A DNA stretch of 64,000 nt from Sphaerotilus montanus (GTDB lineage Bacteria > Pseudomonadota > Gammaproteobacteria > Burkholderiales > Burkholderiaceae_C), in NCBI RefSeq assembly GCF_013410775.1, contig NZ_JACCFH010000001.1, forward strand, positions 3,596,001 to 3,660,000. Reading direction: 5' to 3'. The position numbers and the translations under genes were made by a program. Under the pieces are notes generated by a model. The model searched no databases. It was not told where the DNA came from and saw only the letters and a list, made by a program, of their open reading frames with translations. The first letter of the stretch is position 1, and the number at the start of each line of letters is the position of its first letter. This document shows positions 37,435 through 46,929 of this stretch, in pieces.

Positions 37435-39095
37435 GCCAGTAACTGCTTGAACTTGGCGGAAATCAGGGCCTTGCGCGCTTCGATGAAATCTTCATATCGA
37501 TCCATTTTCCATAGCGCAGGATCACTCGGTATCAGGTGAAGATCCAGATACTCAGGAGACTTTCCTTCGAACCACTCGTCCGGCGATGCATCACCTTTTC
37601 CGCTGGGGCCATTCTCAGCGCGGGTCAGCAACATGCAGTTAGCCAACTGATTGCGTACATCATCGCGGTAACGTCGGCCTGGCCTCCCTGTTTCAGGATT
37701 AACAACTTTCACCGCTTTCAACCTGCCCTGAGGAAAGACATGGTCCACTTGGGGCAAATTGTTATCGTATGCCGGCACATGACTAAATACTGGATACCAA
37801 AGATTTAATATGAGATGAATCGTCTTGGAGCCATAGCCCATATCAAAGAATCGATCACGGGTTATTTCAAGACTGCGTCCCTGTGATCGAATGACGTTGA
37901 ATCCTTCTTCCGCATCGAATCGACCCAGTTCCTTGAATCGTTTGACCAATGCATCTAGCAGACGGTCGGACTGGCCGCCAAAAGCCCCAGCCAAGAGCGA
38001 TCTCACCAAAAATAGCTCTACTCCAGCGGCCTTCTTCCAAGACTTTGGAAAATGATGCCGAACGTAGATCAGTGGAATCAAGGCCAAATAGGAAGGGAGC
38101 GCCTTATCGCACTGGATGTAGGTCTTGCCGCGGATGAAATCAACCACCGATCGAATAGAGTCAGACAACTTGTCCCATTGCTCTTCGATCGATTCCCTAA
38201 CTCCAGGCTTTCGGAATTTGGTGACTTCATACTGCGCCCCCTGATCAAGCAAGACCAGACAGGTCTTCAGCACGAAGTCACGATCAAATGCAAAGCCATG
38301 CCGATTGAGATCTTCGAGCAGTTTCTCCATCAGGTCGTCCGCAACCTCCCAAGTGGCATTCAGTAAAGAGAATAAAAGATCTGATTTCTCCAGTTTTGTA
38401 CCTCCGGAGTTGGCTCGGATGAATATCTCAACCACATCATCTTCAGTATAGAGATCTGGCCTGTCGATGCTGTCGAGTTCTTGGTATGTAATCGACTCAT
38501 CCATCTTGAAAGACTTGTCGATCGAATCAAGATTTCTATCAATCTGATCTTTTTCATCGTCAGTCAACTGTCGGCCAGATTCTGATGCAATCTGATTCAA
38601 CAGATCTTTCTTCCGCTTCTGCGTAACGACAAGATCCTTGAATTTTACCCAGGGAAACTCGGACTTTCCCGCCACCTTGAAATCAAATTTGTATTTAATA
38701 TCATCAGGTAAAGATGAAGTCCCACTCAGTACGTCAAAATACAACTCTTTACCAGAAAAACTTCCACGCAACCCGATATACAGACTTTGCAGGCGTTGCT
38801 GACCATCCAGAACTAAGCATTTCTTTCTGGCATCCTCAGGAACGAAAAAAGTGCTGAGCTTCAGCGAGTCTGACCAATTGTCGATAAATTTTCGCCGACG
38901 AATTGCACTGGTAGTCTTCCAAACGAGCAATGTGCTGATTGGATACTCTCTGAGAATTGAGTCAAACAGCCTGCAAATTTGCCCCTCACCCCAGACAAAC
39001 GGGCGCTGAATATTTGGCAACCAAAATCCGCCTTCTTCATCGGGGTTGTTGATATAGCCAACAATTTTTCGAATTGTTAGATTTTTATTTGCCAT
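37431..39095 (-). CDS. DUF262-HNH (GmrSD-like) nuclease
   Basis: This 554-residue protein has an N-terminal DUF262/ParB-like NTPase domain (WLPNIQRPFVWGEGQICRLF, then CLVLDGQQRLQSLYIGL with the DGQQR motif near residue 97). Its C-terminal DUF1524-like HNH nuclease has NLPQVDHVFPQGRL and RNQLANCMLLTRAENG near residue 450. Proteins of this build include GmrSD, which cuts modified phage DNA, and other defence nucleases. Its GC content is visibly below that of its neighbours, so it may be a late insertion into the operon. It overlaps the DUF4391 gene by 11 bp and the DUF6988-like gene by 4 bp. Confidence 0.88.
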   Translation of the reverse strand: MANKNLTIRKIVGYINNPDEEGGFWLPNIQRPFVWGEGQICRLFDSILREYPISTLLVWKTTSAIRRRKFIDNWSDSLKLSTFFVPEDARKKCLVLDGQQRLQSLYIGLRGSFSGKELYFDVLSGTSSLPDDIKYKFDFKVAGKSEFPWVKFKDLVVTQKRKKDLLNQIASESGRQLTDDEKDQIDRNLDSIDKSFKMDESITYQELDSIDRPDLYTEDDVVEIFIRANSGGTKLEKSDLLFSLLNATWEVADDLMEKLLEDLNRHGFAFDRDFVLKTCLVLLDQGAQYEVTKFRKPGVRESIEEQWDKLSDSIRSVVDFIRGKTYIQCDKALPSYLALIPLIYVRHHFPKSWKKAAGVELFLVRSLLAGAFGGQSDRLLDALVKRFKELGRFDAEEGFNVIRSQGRSLEITRDRFFDMGYGSKTIHLILNLWYPVFSHVPAYDNNLPQVDHVFPQGRLKAVKVVNPETGRPGRRYRDDVRNQLANCMLLTRAENGPSGKGDASPDEWFEGKSPEYLDLHLIPSDPALWKMDRYEDFIEARKALISAKFKQLLA

Positions 39096-39873
39096 AACCG
39101 TTCTCCATTTTTATATAATTTTCTGTTGATTGAATATCAGTGACCAGTTTTCTGATTTCTTGGTTAATCGCGACCTGTTTCGCCAACTGACGCTCTTTGC
39201 TGGCCTGAGAGCGCAATTGCGCCAGTTTGGCCGTGAGCTGTCGGTATTGCTGCAACGCGGCGTGGCGAGCGACTGCTTGCTCTCGCGTCTCACTGAGTTG
39301 GAAGACACCGGTTTCCTGCGCCATGTCGAGTGCATCGACGGTGTCGATCCAGCCTTGGTAGAGCGCCTGCAGATCGGTCTGCGGCTGTCGGTGCAACGCC
39401 ATCGCATCGAGAAATCGGGAAGGTCCATCTGTACCTGAGACGCTGACCATGACCACCCGCACCGGGCCATCCAGCACCATCTTGTCGGCATCGTTCTGCG
39501 CACCACGCAGATGCCCCAACGAAAGACTCAGCCGTCCATCCGCCGCCGTGATCAGCAGCAGCACCGGATACGGGATCGCACGGTGTACCAGACCAGCCAG
39601 CCGGGCAATCCCGCTGGCTTCTGCGCGCAATTGCAAGGTGAGCACCGCCAGTTCGACGTACTGACGGTCCGCGTCGTGGTAGCTCGGCACCCCGATCAGG
39701 TGGGGTTTGAGCGCAGCCACCCAGACCACTTCCTCGATGTCGGACAGGATCTGCTGCCGATCCTGCGTCGTCGTCGCGCCGTGTTCAGCGAGCAGCTTCT
39801 TGGGTACCCGCTGGCGCACCAGACAAGTCTCGGGCAACGCCAGTGCGCCGATCAGTTCCTGCGCTGTGGTCAT
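39085..39873 (-). CDS. DUF4391 domain protein
   Basis: This 262-residue protein matches the DUF4391 family: a mixed N-terminal domain (VPKKLLAEHG, IEEVVWVAALKPHLIGVPSY, VELAVLTLQLR) and a C-terminal helical, Gln/Lys-rich stretch (LQQYRQLTAKLAQLRSQASK). DUF4391 genes are commonly found between a SNF2-type helicase gene and a type III-like mod/res pair in defence islands, as here. The biochemical role is unknown; a bridging role between helicase and methylase would be my guess. It overlaps the SNF2 gene by 4 bp. Confidence 0.85.
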   Translation of the reverse strand: MTTAQELIGALALPETCLVRQRVPKKLLAEHGATTTQDRQQILSDIEEVVWVAALKPHLIGVPSYHDADRQYVELAVLTLQLRAEASGIARLAGLVHRAIPYPVLLLITAADGRLSLSLGHLRGAQNDADKMVLDGPVRVVMVSVSGTDGPSRFLDAMALHRQPQTDLQALYQGWIDTVDALDMAQETGVFQLSETREQAVARHAALQQYRQLTAKLAQLRSQASKERQLAKQVAINQEIRKLVTDIQSTENYIKMENGYGK

Positions 39874-42800
39874 GCAGGCAACACCACCAGATAGGACACC
39901 ACCTCGAAATCCTGGCTGCCGGCGAATTCGCCCTTGAGGGCATGGGTGCCGCCCGGCGAGAACAGGCTGGCGACAGACCGCTCCTCGCTCTTGCCAACGA
40001 TAGACGCGACCGCTGCTGCCAGCAGTTGCTGGGCGTGGCGCATGTCATCGCCTTGCCGTGTAGCCTTGGCATGGCGAGCAACCGCCCCGGCATCCGGCAG
40101 ATCGCGCCCCATGCTCAACCGCTTGAGTCGGTCCAACAGGTGCTTGGCCTGGGTGTACGGCAGCGACACCGCGCCGTTGTCCGACACATGCACGAGGTAG
40201 ATCGGGGCGAGCGGATAGGACGGATCGATTGCCTTCTCTGCAGTAGCACCCTCGGCACGCAGACAGAACAGCACCCCGGGAGGGATGTCGGCATCGTGCG
40301 TCGTGGTCACGGCACAGGCGCCCAGCGGCATCGTCTCCAGCTTGTCGGGGTTCGCCTTCAGGTAGCGGGCCAGATCGATACGGAAATCCGTGAGCGTCAG
40401 ATCCGTGATGGACACACCGCTGGAGAGGTCTTCGAGGTCGATCACGGCATCCTGCAGCTTCAACAATTGCTTGCGGCGGTACTCCAGATCGTTCATCGGG
40501 TCGCCGGATTGCTGCTCGATGAGGTTCTCTTCCCCTGTGGCCGAGATGTCCAGCAGCACCATGCGCCCGCTGACCCGCTGCTCCAGGTTGATGTATTCCT
40601 CCAGCTCCATGTTGGGCCAGAAGTTGACCAACTGGACCGTGTGGTTGGGCGAGCCGATGCGATCAATGCGGCCGAAGCGCTGGATGATGCGCACCGGGTT
40701 CCAGTGGATGTCGTAGTTGACCAGCCAGTCGCAGTCCTGCAGGTTCTGGCCTTCGCTGATGCAGTCGGTGGCGATCAGCAGATCCAGTTCCCCCTCGCTG
40801 GCCAGGCTGGCCGGACGCTCCTTCGATCGCGGCGAAAACGCCGTCAGGATCGTGGACAGGTCATTGCGCAAGGCTGGCAGCGTCGAGCGGTTGCGGCCCG
40901 ATCCCGTGACCAGCGCGGTGTGGATCTGAAGTTGATCCTGCGCCCACCCAGCCAGGTGTTCAAAGAGATAGCCCGCCGTGTCGGCGAACGCGGTGAAGAC
41001 GATGACCTTGCGGTTGCCCGCGTTGACGGGGTTGCGCACCTTGGCTGCGATCAGCTCTCGCAGACGCCCCAACTTGTCATCCCGGGCGGCACTGACCTGC
41101 TCGGCGGCGGCGTGGAGCGTGGCCAGCCGGTTGCGGTCCTCGGTCAGGTCCTGTCGCCAGCGCACCAGGTCCATGTCGTGCAGCAAGACCTTGACCTTGC
41201 GCCCGACCAGCAGCGACTCGAACGCGGGGTCATCCACGTCCACGTCGGCAATGTCGATCTCTTCGAAAGCGTCTTCCTCGCCCTCACCGCTCCCCTCCTG
41301 ACGGGCCTGAAGATGGGCTTCGATGCGAGCCAGCGTGCGCTCGACATCGTCCAGTTGCCGCCCCACGGTCAGCCCGAATGACGACACAGCGCTCTCCATG
41401 CGCTTGAGTACGTTCACGCGCATCAGGTGGATCAAGCTTTCCTCGCGATCCACCTGCCGGAAGATGCTCTCACCACCGCGGATGGCGGTGCTGTACTTCT
41501 TGTCATAGGCGGCCAGCCGCTCCGGCAGCACGTAGCGCAGCGGTGCGTAGCTGGCCAGCGTCAGGCGACGAATCTCCAGGTTGATGCGCTTGATCGACTG
41601 GAACTCCCCCGCGCGATCGACATCCGCCTTGATGTTGATCGGCGGCAGGCGGCTCGGGAAGCGACCGGTCTCCGTCGTGCCGTAATACTTCTCGATGTGC
41701 CGGCGAGACCGCGCAATCGTCAGGTGGTCCAGCAACGCGAAGTAGTCGAACCCGAGCATCTCGATCAGACCCTGCGGGGTCTTGTCGGCTTCCGGCAGTT
41801 CCAGCCAGCGGTTGAAGGCTTTCTGCGCCCGTCGTGTGGTGCTGTCGATGCTGGCGATGCCGTGGTCGTACAGCGCGGTATCGTCGCCCTCGGTGACGAA
41901 AGCAATCTGGTTCTTCAGGTCAGCCAGCCGGTTGTTGACGGGTGTCGCTGACAGCATCAGCACGCGCGTCTTCACCCCTTCCCGGATGATCTTGCGCATC
42001 AGACGGTCATAGCGCGTCTCGGCCCCTTGCCGCGGAGCTTTCTTGTTCCGGAAGTTGTGCGACTCGTCGATCACCACCAGGTCGTAGTTGCCCCAGTTCA
42101 CATGGGCCAGATCGATGTCGCCCGAATACCCGGCATCGCGCGACAGGTCGGTGTGGTTGAGCACATCGTAGTTGAGCCGGTCCGGCGCCAGCGCATTGCG
42201 CGCATCGTTGCTCTTGTAGATGGTCCAGTTGTCACGGAGCCGTTTCGGGCAGAGCACAAGTACACGGTCGTTGCGCAGCTCGTGGTACTTAATGACGGCC
42301 AGTGCCTCGAACGTCTTTCCCAGCCCCACGCTGTCGGCAATGATGCAGCCGCCGAACCGTTCCAGCTTGTCGATGGCACCGACGACACCATCCCGCTGGA
42401 ACTTGTAGAGCTTCTTCCAGACGACCGTATTCCGGATGCCCGTAGCCGCCTTGACGATGCGGTCCTCGTCCATGTCCTGGCGGTCGGCGCGGAACAGATT
42501 GAAAAGCATCGAGGCATAGATGCTCATCGGATCGCGAGGCTGCGCGATCTGTTCCAGACAGGACAGCAGCCCGTCCTTGGCCTGGGGTTGTACTTGGAGA
42601 CTGTCCCACTGCATGTCGAACCACTGGGCCAGCAGTTCGCTCTCCTGCGAGGTCTCCGAAGCCTGGATGAAGCTGAGGGGGTTGCCGGGCGTCAGGCCAA
42701 GGCCATCGGTGGTGAAGGCCAGTGCGCCGTGAACCACCTGCACGGGTGCGCCCGATCCGTCGCGGACCACCAGCGTTCCCTGCGGGACCGCGCCCCGTGC

Positions 42801-43094
42801 GCAACGCACTTCAGCCCGATGGCGTAGCCAGTCGGCAAACTGCTTGGCAAGTCGTGGTGCCTGGAGTCGGTTCCGTCCTGCCCGGTCGGCCTCGTTGCCC
42901 AGCAGTTGCATCTCCTGGGCGTCACCCGGAATGATGACGCGCGCAGAGGCAAGCTCGGTAGCGGAGACACGCAATGCCTCGAAAGCGAACAGCGACGTGG
43001 TAGCGCTCAGCAGGTCAAGCCGGTGGCCGGCTTTCAGATGTGGTTGCAGGCAGTCGATGACACGATCAGTGCCTGCATTTGGTATCAGTTTCAT
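39870..43094 (-). CDS. SNF2-family helicase with PLD-like N-terminal domain
   Basis: The ATG at 43092-43094 after GGGACGGGGA gives 1074 residues. The first 190 or so resemble a phospholipase-D-like domain (LLSATTSLFAFEAL, then VVHGALAFTTDGLG) but lack a clear HxK motif, so it is probably not catalytic. The SNF2/RapA-like motor has CIIADSVGLGKTFEALAVI near residue 256, VVIDESHNFRN near 340, VLMLSATPVNNRLADL, and in the second lobe ATDCISEGQNLQDCDWLVNY with IIQRFGRIDRIGS. Helicases of this type lead DUF4391-mod-res operons and are related to DISARM DrmD. It is the first gene of the seven-gene operon. Confidence 0.88.
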   Translation of the reverse strand: MKLIPNAGTDRVIDCLQPHLKAGHRLDLLSATTSLFAFEALRVSATELASARVIIPGDAQEMQLLGNEADRAGRNRLQAPRLAKQFADWLRHRAEVRCARGAVPQGTLVVRDGSGAPVQVVHGALAFTTDGLGLTPGNPLSFIQASETSQESELLAQWFDMQWDSLQVQPQAKDGLLSCLEQIAQPRDPMSIYASMLFNLFRADRQDMDEDRIVKAATGIRNTVVWKKLYKFQRDGVVGAIDKLERFGGCIIADSVGLGKTFEALAVIKYHELRNDRVLVLCPKRLRDNWTIYKSNDARNALAPDRLNYDVLNHTDLSRDAGYSGDIDLAHVNWGNYDLVVIDESHNFRNKKAPRQGAETRYDRLMRKIIREGVKTRVLMLSATPVNNRLADLKNQIAFVTEGDDTALYDHGIASIDSTTRRAQKAFNRWLELPEADKTPQGLIEMLGFDYFALLDHLTIARSRRHIEKYYGTTETGRFPSRLPPINIKADVDRAGEFQSIKRINLEIRRLTLASYAPLRYVLPERLAAYDKKYSTAIRGGESIFRQVDREESLIHLMRVNVLKRMESAVSSFGLTVGRQLDDVERTLARIEAHLQARQEGSGEGEEDAFEEIDIADVDVDDPAFESLLVGRKVKVLLHDMDLVRWRQDLTEDRNRLATLHAAAEQVSAARDDKLGRLRELIAAKVRNPVNAGNRKVIVFTAFADTAGYLFEHLAGWAQDQLQIHTALVTGSGRNRSTLPALRNDLSTILTAFSPRSKERPASLASEGELDLLIATDCISEGQNLQDCDWLVNYDIHWNPVRIIQRFGRIDRIGSPNHTVQLVNFWPNMELEEYINLEQRVSGRMVLLDISATGEENLIEQQSGDPMNDLEYRRKQLLKLQDAVIDLEDLSSGVSITDLTLTDFRIDLARYLKANPDKLETMPLGACAVTTTHDADIPPGVLFCLRAEGATAEKAIDPSYPLAPIYLVHVSDNGAVSLPYTQAKHLLDRLKRLSMGRDLPDAGAVARHAKATRQGDDMRHAQQLLAAAVASIVGKSEERSVASLFSPGGTHALKGEFAGSQDFEVVSYLVVLPA

Positions 43095-43303
43095 GCATCC
43101 CCGTCCCTGTGATAACTCTAGGTGCTCGGGGCGAAAAGGGCCGAAGCTCACAGGGTGACATGAACTGGAAATGTGCGATCTTTGTATTTCTGGGTGGTTG
43201 TATATGACTGCCCAGCATGGGTCTGGTGCCTCGTAGCACTCCGAGCGAAGCGTATTCGAGCTGCCAGCGTCAATCTGTCTGCATTTGGTTCCCTTCTATG
43301 TGT

Positions 43304-45757
43304 TCAATGCGGTTGCCCCCTTGCGGTCACTGCGCGCACGATCTCCCGCCTTACCAGCCGCACGAGTTCCCGCACCGACCCCGCCGCCTGCGCAATGCCC
43401 GACACATCCAGTTCCGGCATCACCTCGAACGGCAGCCCCCAGTCGCTGGCCACATCCCGCACCACCTGCTCGATGATCGCCGGGTAATGCCGCCGCTCCG
43501 GCGTCGGCACCAACACCGGCTGCAACCGCGACATCAGCGCCGCGTCAATTGTCCCCAGCCGATTCGCCGTCGCGACGAACAGCAACTTGCTGAGGTCGCA
43601 GGGAACCTGCAGGTAGGCGTCGATCCAGTTCCGACTGGATTCCGGCTCCAGCAGCCCGAGTAGCGCCGCCTGGATCGGTACCGCGTTCATCGTGCGATGA
43701 CTGCACTTGTCCACCTCGTCGAGCAGCACCAGGATCTGCGCCATCCGCCGATCCCGCAGCGCCCGCACGATCGGTGACGGCTCGCCACTGGCCCAGCCGC
43801 GGTTTGTCCCCGTCAGCAACTTGCTGTCGCTGCTTCCCCCGACACCCAGCGGCAGGAACGACAGCCCCATCACCTCGGCCAGCCGCCGCGCCAGCCGGGT
43901 CTTGCCCGTACCAGGCGGGCCGACGAGCAGGATCGGTGCCCATGCGAAGCTCACCGCCGCCAGCCGGCGGCGGGCCAGCATCTCGCCCGCCACGATCTCG
44001 ATCGCCCGGGTTGCCCAGGGGAATTCCGTGTGCAACTGCGCGATGCGTGCCTCCAGTTCGACCGCCTCCGGAAGCAGTGCAAGTGGCAACGGCACCCGCA
44101 GCCCTTCATACGACGCCAGGATCAAGCGGTCGTCCTTGTCGCGCATCTCCGCAATTGGCTCGCGGATGACCACCCACGTGGTGTGTTCGACCAATGTGCT
44201 CAGCGACTGCTGAGGGAATCGCTCGGCCAGCAGTTCCTGGTGCGCCGCCACCGCCTTCACCGAGGCGGCCACGGCCGCGTCACGCGCGGCAGTGATCGCC
44301 GCTTCTGTTGACGTTGGTCTCGGCACCATCGGACTGGAGCCCGCTGATTTCGACGCCGGTCGCGATTGCACCGCGTCCATGATGTCGGTGTGACCGGCCA
44401 CTTGGAACGTTGCCTGCTGACGCACTTGCACGCTGTCCCGCAGCAACGCCCGCAGAGCGGCACCAGGCTCCATGGCTGAAGTCTCGTCCGACTCTTCGTC
44501 CCAGTACAGCGCTGCGGGCCCACCGGGTCGTGTCGGCAAGTCCGGCAGCCGCTGCTCGACCGCGGCCCACATTCCGAATGCCCGCGCACACGCATTCAGC
44601 GTCGGCTGTGCCGGCTGGTCCAGCGAGGTGTCCAGGTTCAACTGCACGTAGAGCCGCAACAGCCGGATCAGCGCCGCCGCCTCTTCGGTGTCGTGCAACT
44701 GCTCGTCGAGCGGTTCGCGCCAGCACAGCCTCATGATCGGGGCCAGATCCTTTCTGAGCTGGTCCGCACCCGGGATGGTCAGCAAGTCGGTCAGTCCGTC
44801 GGGGCTGTCACTGTCCCAACCTTCTGTTCGCAAATCGCGCCACTTGACGCCAATCCGGCGAACAGCCGGCTTGAGCTGTAACTCCCGGTGGCGAGGCCCA
44901 TGCAGCGCAGGCTCGACCGCCGTCAGCAACTCCTCGGTCAAGCACTCCAGAGCCCGAGCCTCGGGCATCACGGCCGACAATCGGTCGATGCAGACGTCCA
45001 GGGCATCCAGCCGGGCGATGCGGGAGCGTTGCTCATCAAGCGCCAGGCGCAAAGGCTTGGCCGCGGCCAGCGCCACTCCCGTCAGACCCTCGGCGCTGGC
45101 GAGCATGACCAGCACCGGTGATTTCAGATGTGCGCGCTGGACGGCAGGCGGTTTGTCAGCGATCAAGGGATCCCCTTCGGTGGCACGGCCACCCACTACC
45201 GCGCCCGGTCCTTCGGAACGCGCTTCGTGACGTTCCGCCGTGGGGTGGCCAAACGGTTCATGGCCCACGCCACTGGATCCTCCCCCCGATCGCCCCGTCA
45301 TCCGATCGAGTGCCACCCGTGCCACCACCATCCCGAGTAGATGGTCCAGCACCTCGGGTCGAGAAAGCTGCGGCGCCAGGGCCACCAGCCGGCGCGGCTC
45401 GCTGGTCAGCAGGTCAACGGATGCCTCCACCCAGACCGCATCACCAGCCAGTCCCCACAGACACCGCTTGACCCGTTGCACCTGCTCAGGCGTCATGGCT
45501 GTCGCGCCCGCCGGCCGACGCCAGGCCAAGGCGCCTGAAGCCACCGTCCAGGCCCCGAACAGCACTCCCTGCAAACCGACATCGGGCTGTCGAGCCATCG
45601 CTGCCAGCAGCCGGTTTGCATCACCGTCTCGGACTGCGGTGCGCACGCGCCGCATCGCCGCGGCCATGGCGTCGTCAGATTTCCGCCGACTCGGTGAGCC
45701 TCCAGGCACTGGGGTGTTGTGCGCCCTGGATGGGCGGTGGGTGTTGTTCGTGTTCAT
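43304..45757 (-). CDS. large AAA+ ATPase (Lon/MoxR-like AAA core at C-terminus)
   Basis: This 817-residue protein (ATG 45755-45757; another ATG at 45766) has about 600 N-terminal residues, mostly helical and unrecognised. The C-terminal AAA core carries Walker A ILLVGPPGTGKTRLARRLAE, Walker B QILVLLDEVDKC, sensor 1 LLFVATANRLGTID, and an arginine-finger region (ALMSRLQPVLVPTPERRHY). The core looks like Lon's ATPase, but there is no protease Ser-Lys domain. It may be a remodelling ATPase of an unrecognised, possibly defensive, system. Its partner could be the small gene at 46228-46704. A fragment of a second copy lies at 23442-23550. Confidence 0.8.
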   Translation of the reverse strand: MNTNNTHRPSRAHNTPVPGGSPSRRKSDDAMAAAMRRVRTAVRDGDANRLLAAMARQPDVGLQGVLFGAWTVASGALAWRRPAGATAMTPEQVQRVKRCLWGLAGDAVWVEASVDLLTSEPRRLVALAPQLSRPEVLDHLLGMVVARVALDRMTGRSGGGSSGVGHEPFGHPTAERHEARSEGPGAVVGGRATEGDPLIADKPPAVQRAHLKSPVLVMLASAEGLTGVALAAAKPLRLALDEQRSRIARLDALDVCIDRLSAVMPEARALECLTEELLTAVEPALHGPRHRELQLKPAVRRIGVKWRDLRTEGWDSDSPDGLTDLLTIPGADQLRKDLAPIMRLCWREPLDEQLHDTEEAAALIRLLRLYVQLNLDTSLDQPAQPTLNACARAFGMWAAVEQRLPDLPTRPGGPAALYWDEESDETSAMEPGAALRALLRDSVQVRQQATFQVAGHTDIMDAVQSRPASKSAGSSPMVPRPTSTEAAITAARDAAVAASVKAVAAHQELLAERFPQQSLSTLVEHTTWVVIREPIAEMRDKDDRLILASYEGLRVPLPLALLPEAVELEARIAQLHTEFPWATRAIEIVAGEMLARRRLAAVSFAWAPILLVGPPGTGKTRLARRLAEVMGLSFLPLGVGGSSDSKLLTGTNRGWASGEPSPIVRALRDRRMAQILVLLDEVDKCSHRTMNAVPIQAALLGLLEPESSRNWIDAYLQVPCDLSKLLFVATANRLGTIDAALMSRLQPVLVPTPERRHYPAIIEQVVRDVASDWGLPFEVMPELDVSGIAQAAGSVRELVRLVRREIVRAVTARGQPH

Positions 45758-46227
45758 GGCTGTCATGTCGCGCCGGGGCGGTCTTGGTGTGGTGTGCGAT
45801 AGGGGGAGTGGTCGGTTGGACGGTCGCAGTCATGCAACCAGGACGCCTGCGGGCATGACCTGCAGAGCAGCCACTGGCTGCAGCGCAGTGGCATCGGGCA
45901 GCGCGGACCAGCGCTTGGTGAGGTCCGTCGGTCGGATCCGCTTCCCTTGGAAGAGGACATGAACCGCAAGGGCGAGACAGGGGGTGGTGGGTGAGTCACC
46001 GAGGCCGAAAGGATCGGTGGGGTCTTGTCACGCAGCGGGGGTGCTGCGTTGCACAGGGGTGGATGCCGGCGCCAGCGTCGATCGCGAGATCGCGGACTGG
46101 CGGAATGGGCACCACAAGCAGGAAGAGAATCATTCGAGGCGCCGGAGCGCTCCACCCGGACAGCATGACGATCACGCGGTCGAACGGTCCGGTGGGTGTT
46201 CAGTGCAGACTCAGGAGGGCGAGCCGG
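45758..46227. other. gene-free stretch upstream of the AAA+ gene
   Basis: About 470 bp of high-GC sequence between two minus-strand genes. Open frames exist on both strands but none resembles a protein I know. It should contain the promoter of the AAA+ gene. Confidence 0.45.
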
Positions 46228-46704
46228 TCACGGCGCAGAGACCATGGAGGCGGGGTTGTCGGGCGGCGCGACGTACAAGCGGCTCAACTGGGTGCTGTGC
46301 CTAGCGCCGGCACCCTGTCGCTCGACCCAGAACGCGCGGCCATCGCGCAAGCGAACGACCTGCCGGTCGCTGGTCTGATCCGCCAGGATTTCTTCGACCT
46401 CGCCGAACAGGAAGATGCGTTCGGTGTCGCCATCACGAGGCGCGGGCAGGCAGGCCATGAGGCTGGCCGGACCCTGGTCCGGCCGCTGGGTCAACTTGAC
46501 CGCCGTCTCGGCACAGACGGTGATCCACATCTGGCGCACGGGGCGGTCTCGTGCCGACGGATCACCGTGGAACTCGACGAGGAACCAGTAGTCGCTGGCG
46601 ATTTCGGCGCTCGTCCAGTAGCGGCAGTCGCTCCGAGCTTGGGGGTCTGCCGGCATCCATTCGTCGTCCGGGTAGGTCTGCAAGGCGCCGATGCGTTCAG
46701 TCAT
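46228..46704 (-). CDS. hypothetical protein upstream of AAA+ gene
   Basis: The ATG at 46702-46704 gives 158 residues starting MTERIGALQTYPDDEWMPAD. It is Trp/Asp-rich in its first half (CRYWTSAEIASDYWFLVEFH) and has a regular strand pattern in the second (RIFLFGEVEEILADQTSDRQ), with no signal peptide or membrane segment. I do not recognise the family. It is divergent from the first XRE gene, and the palindrome at 46789-46802 lies in the shared upstream region, so it is probably controlled by that regulator. Confidence 0.6.
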   Translation of the reverse strand: MTERIGALQTYPDDEWMPADPQARSDCRYWTSAEIASDYWFLVEFHGDPSARDRPVRQMWITVCAETAVKLTQRPDQGPASLMACLPAPRDGDTERIFLFGEVEEILADQTSDRQVVRLRDGRAFWVERQGAGARHSTQLSRLYVAPPDNPASMVSAP

Positions 46705-46788
46705 GGTGGTCAGGTCGCGCACGGGTGGGCAGACATTGCAAGAGGGTTGGCGGGCCCGCGGAACTGAGTCCGCAAGGCACCAACTTTG

Positions 46789-46802
46789 CGTTATTTATAA
46801 CG
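46789..46802. promoter_or_regulatory. palindromic operator between hypothetical gene and first XRE gene
   Basis: CGTTATTTATAACG is a perfect inverted repeat of six bases around TT. It lies in the divergent promoter region, about 85 bp from the 46704 start and 127 bp from the 46930 start. A nearly identical copy lies upstream of the second XRE gene. This is the usual layout of an autoregulated XRE repressor site. Confidence 0.65.
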
Positions 46803-46929
46803 TCTGCATTTTGTGCGAAGCTGGCCGAAACACCAACTTGGATGCACGAAGATGACGAGGGTGTCAGGCCATAGATTCGGATTCCGAATACGGTGCCAAC
46901 TGGTCTAGGGTGATCCAAGAAAGGTCGCC

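Noticed and set aside
43304-45757. Lon protease
   Set aside because: The AAA core is Lon-like, but no Ser-Lys protease domain follows and the N-terminal part is unlike Lon.
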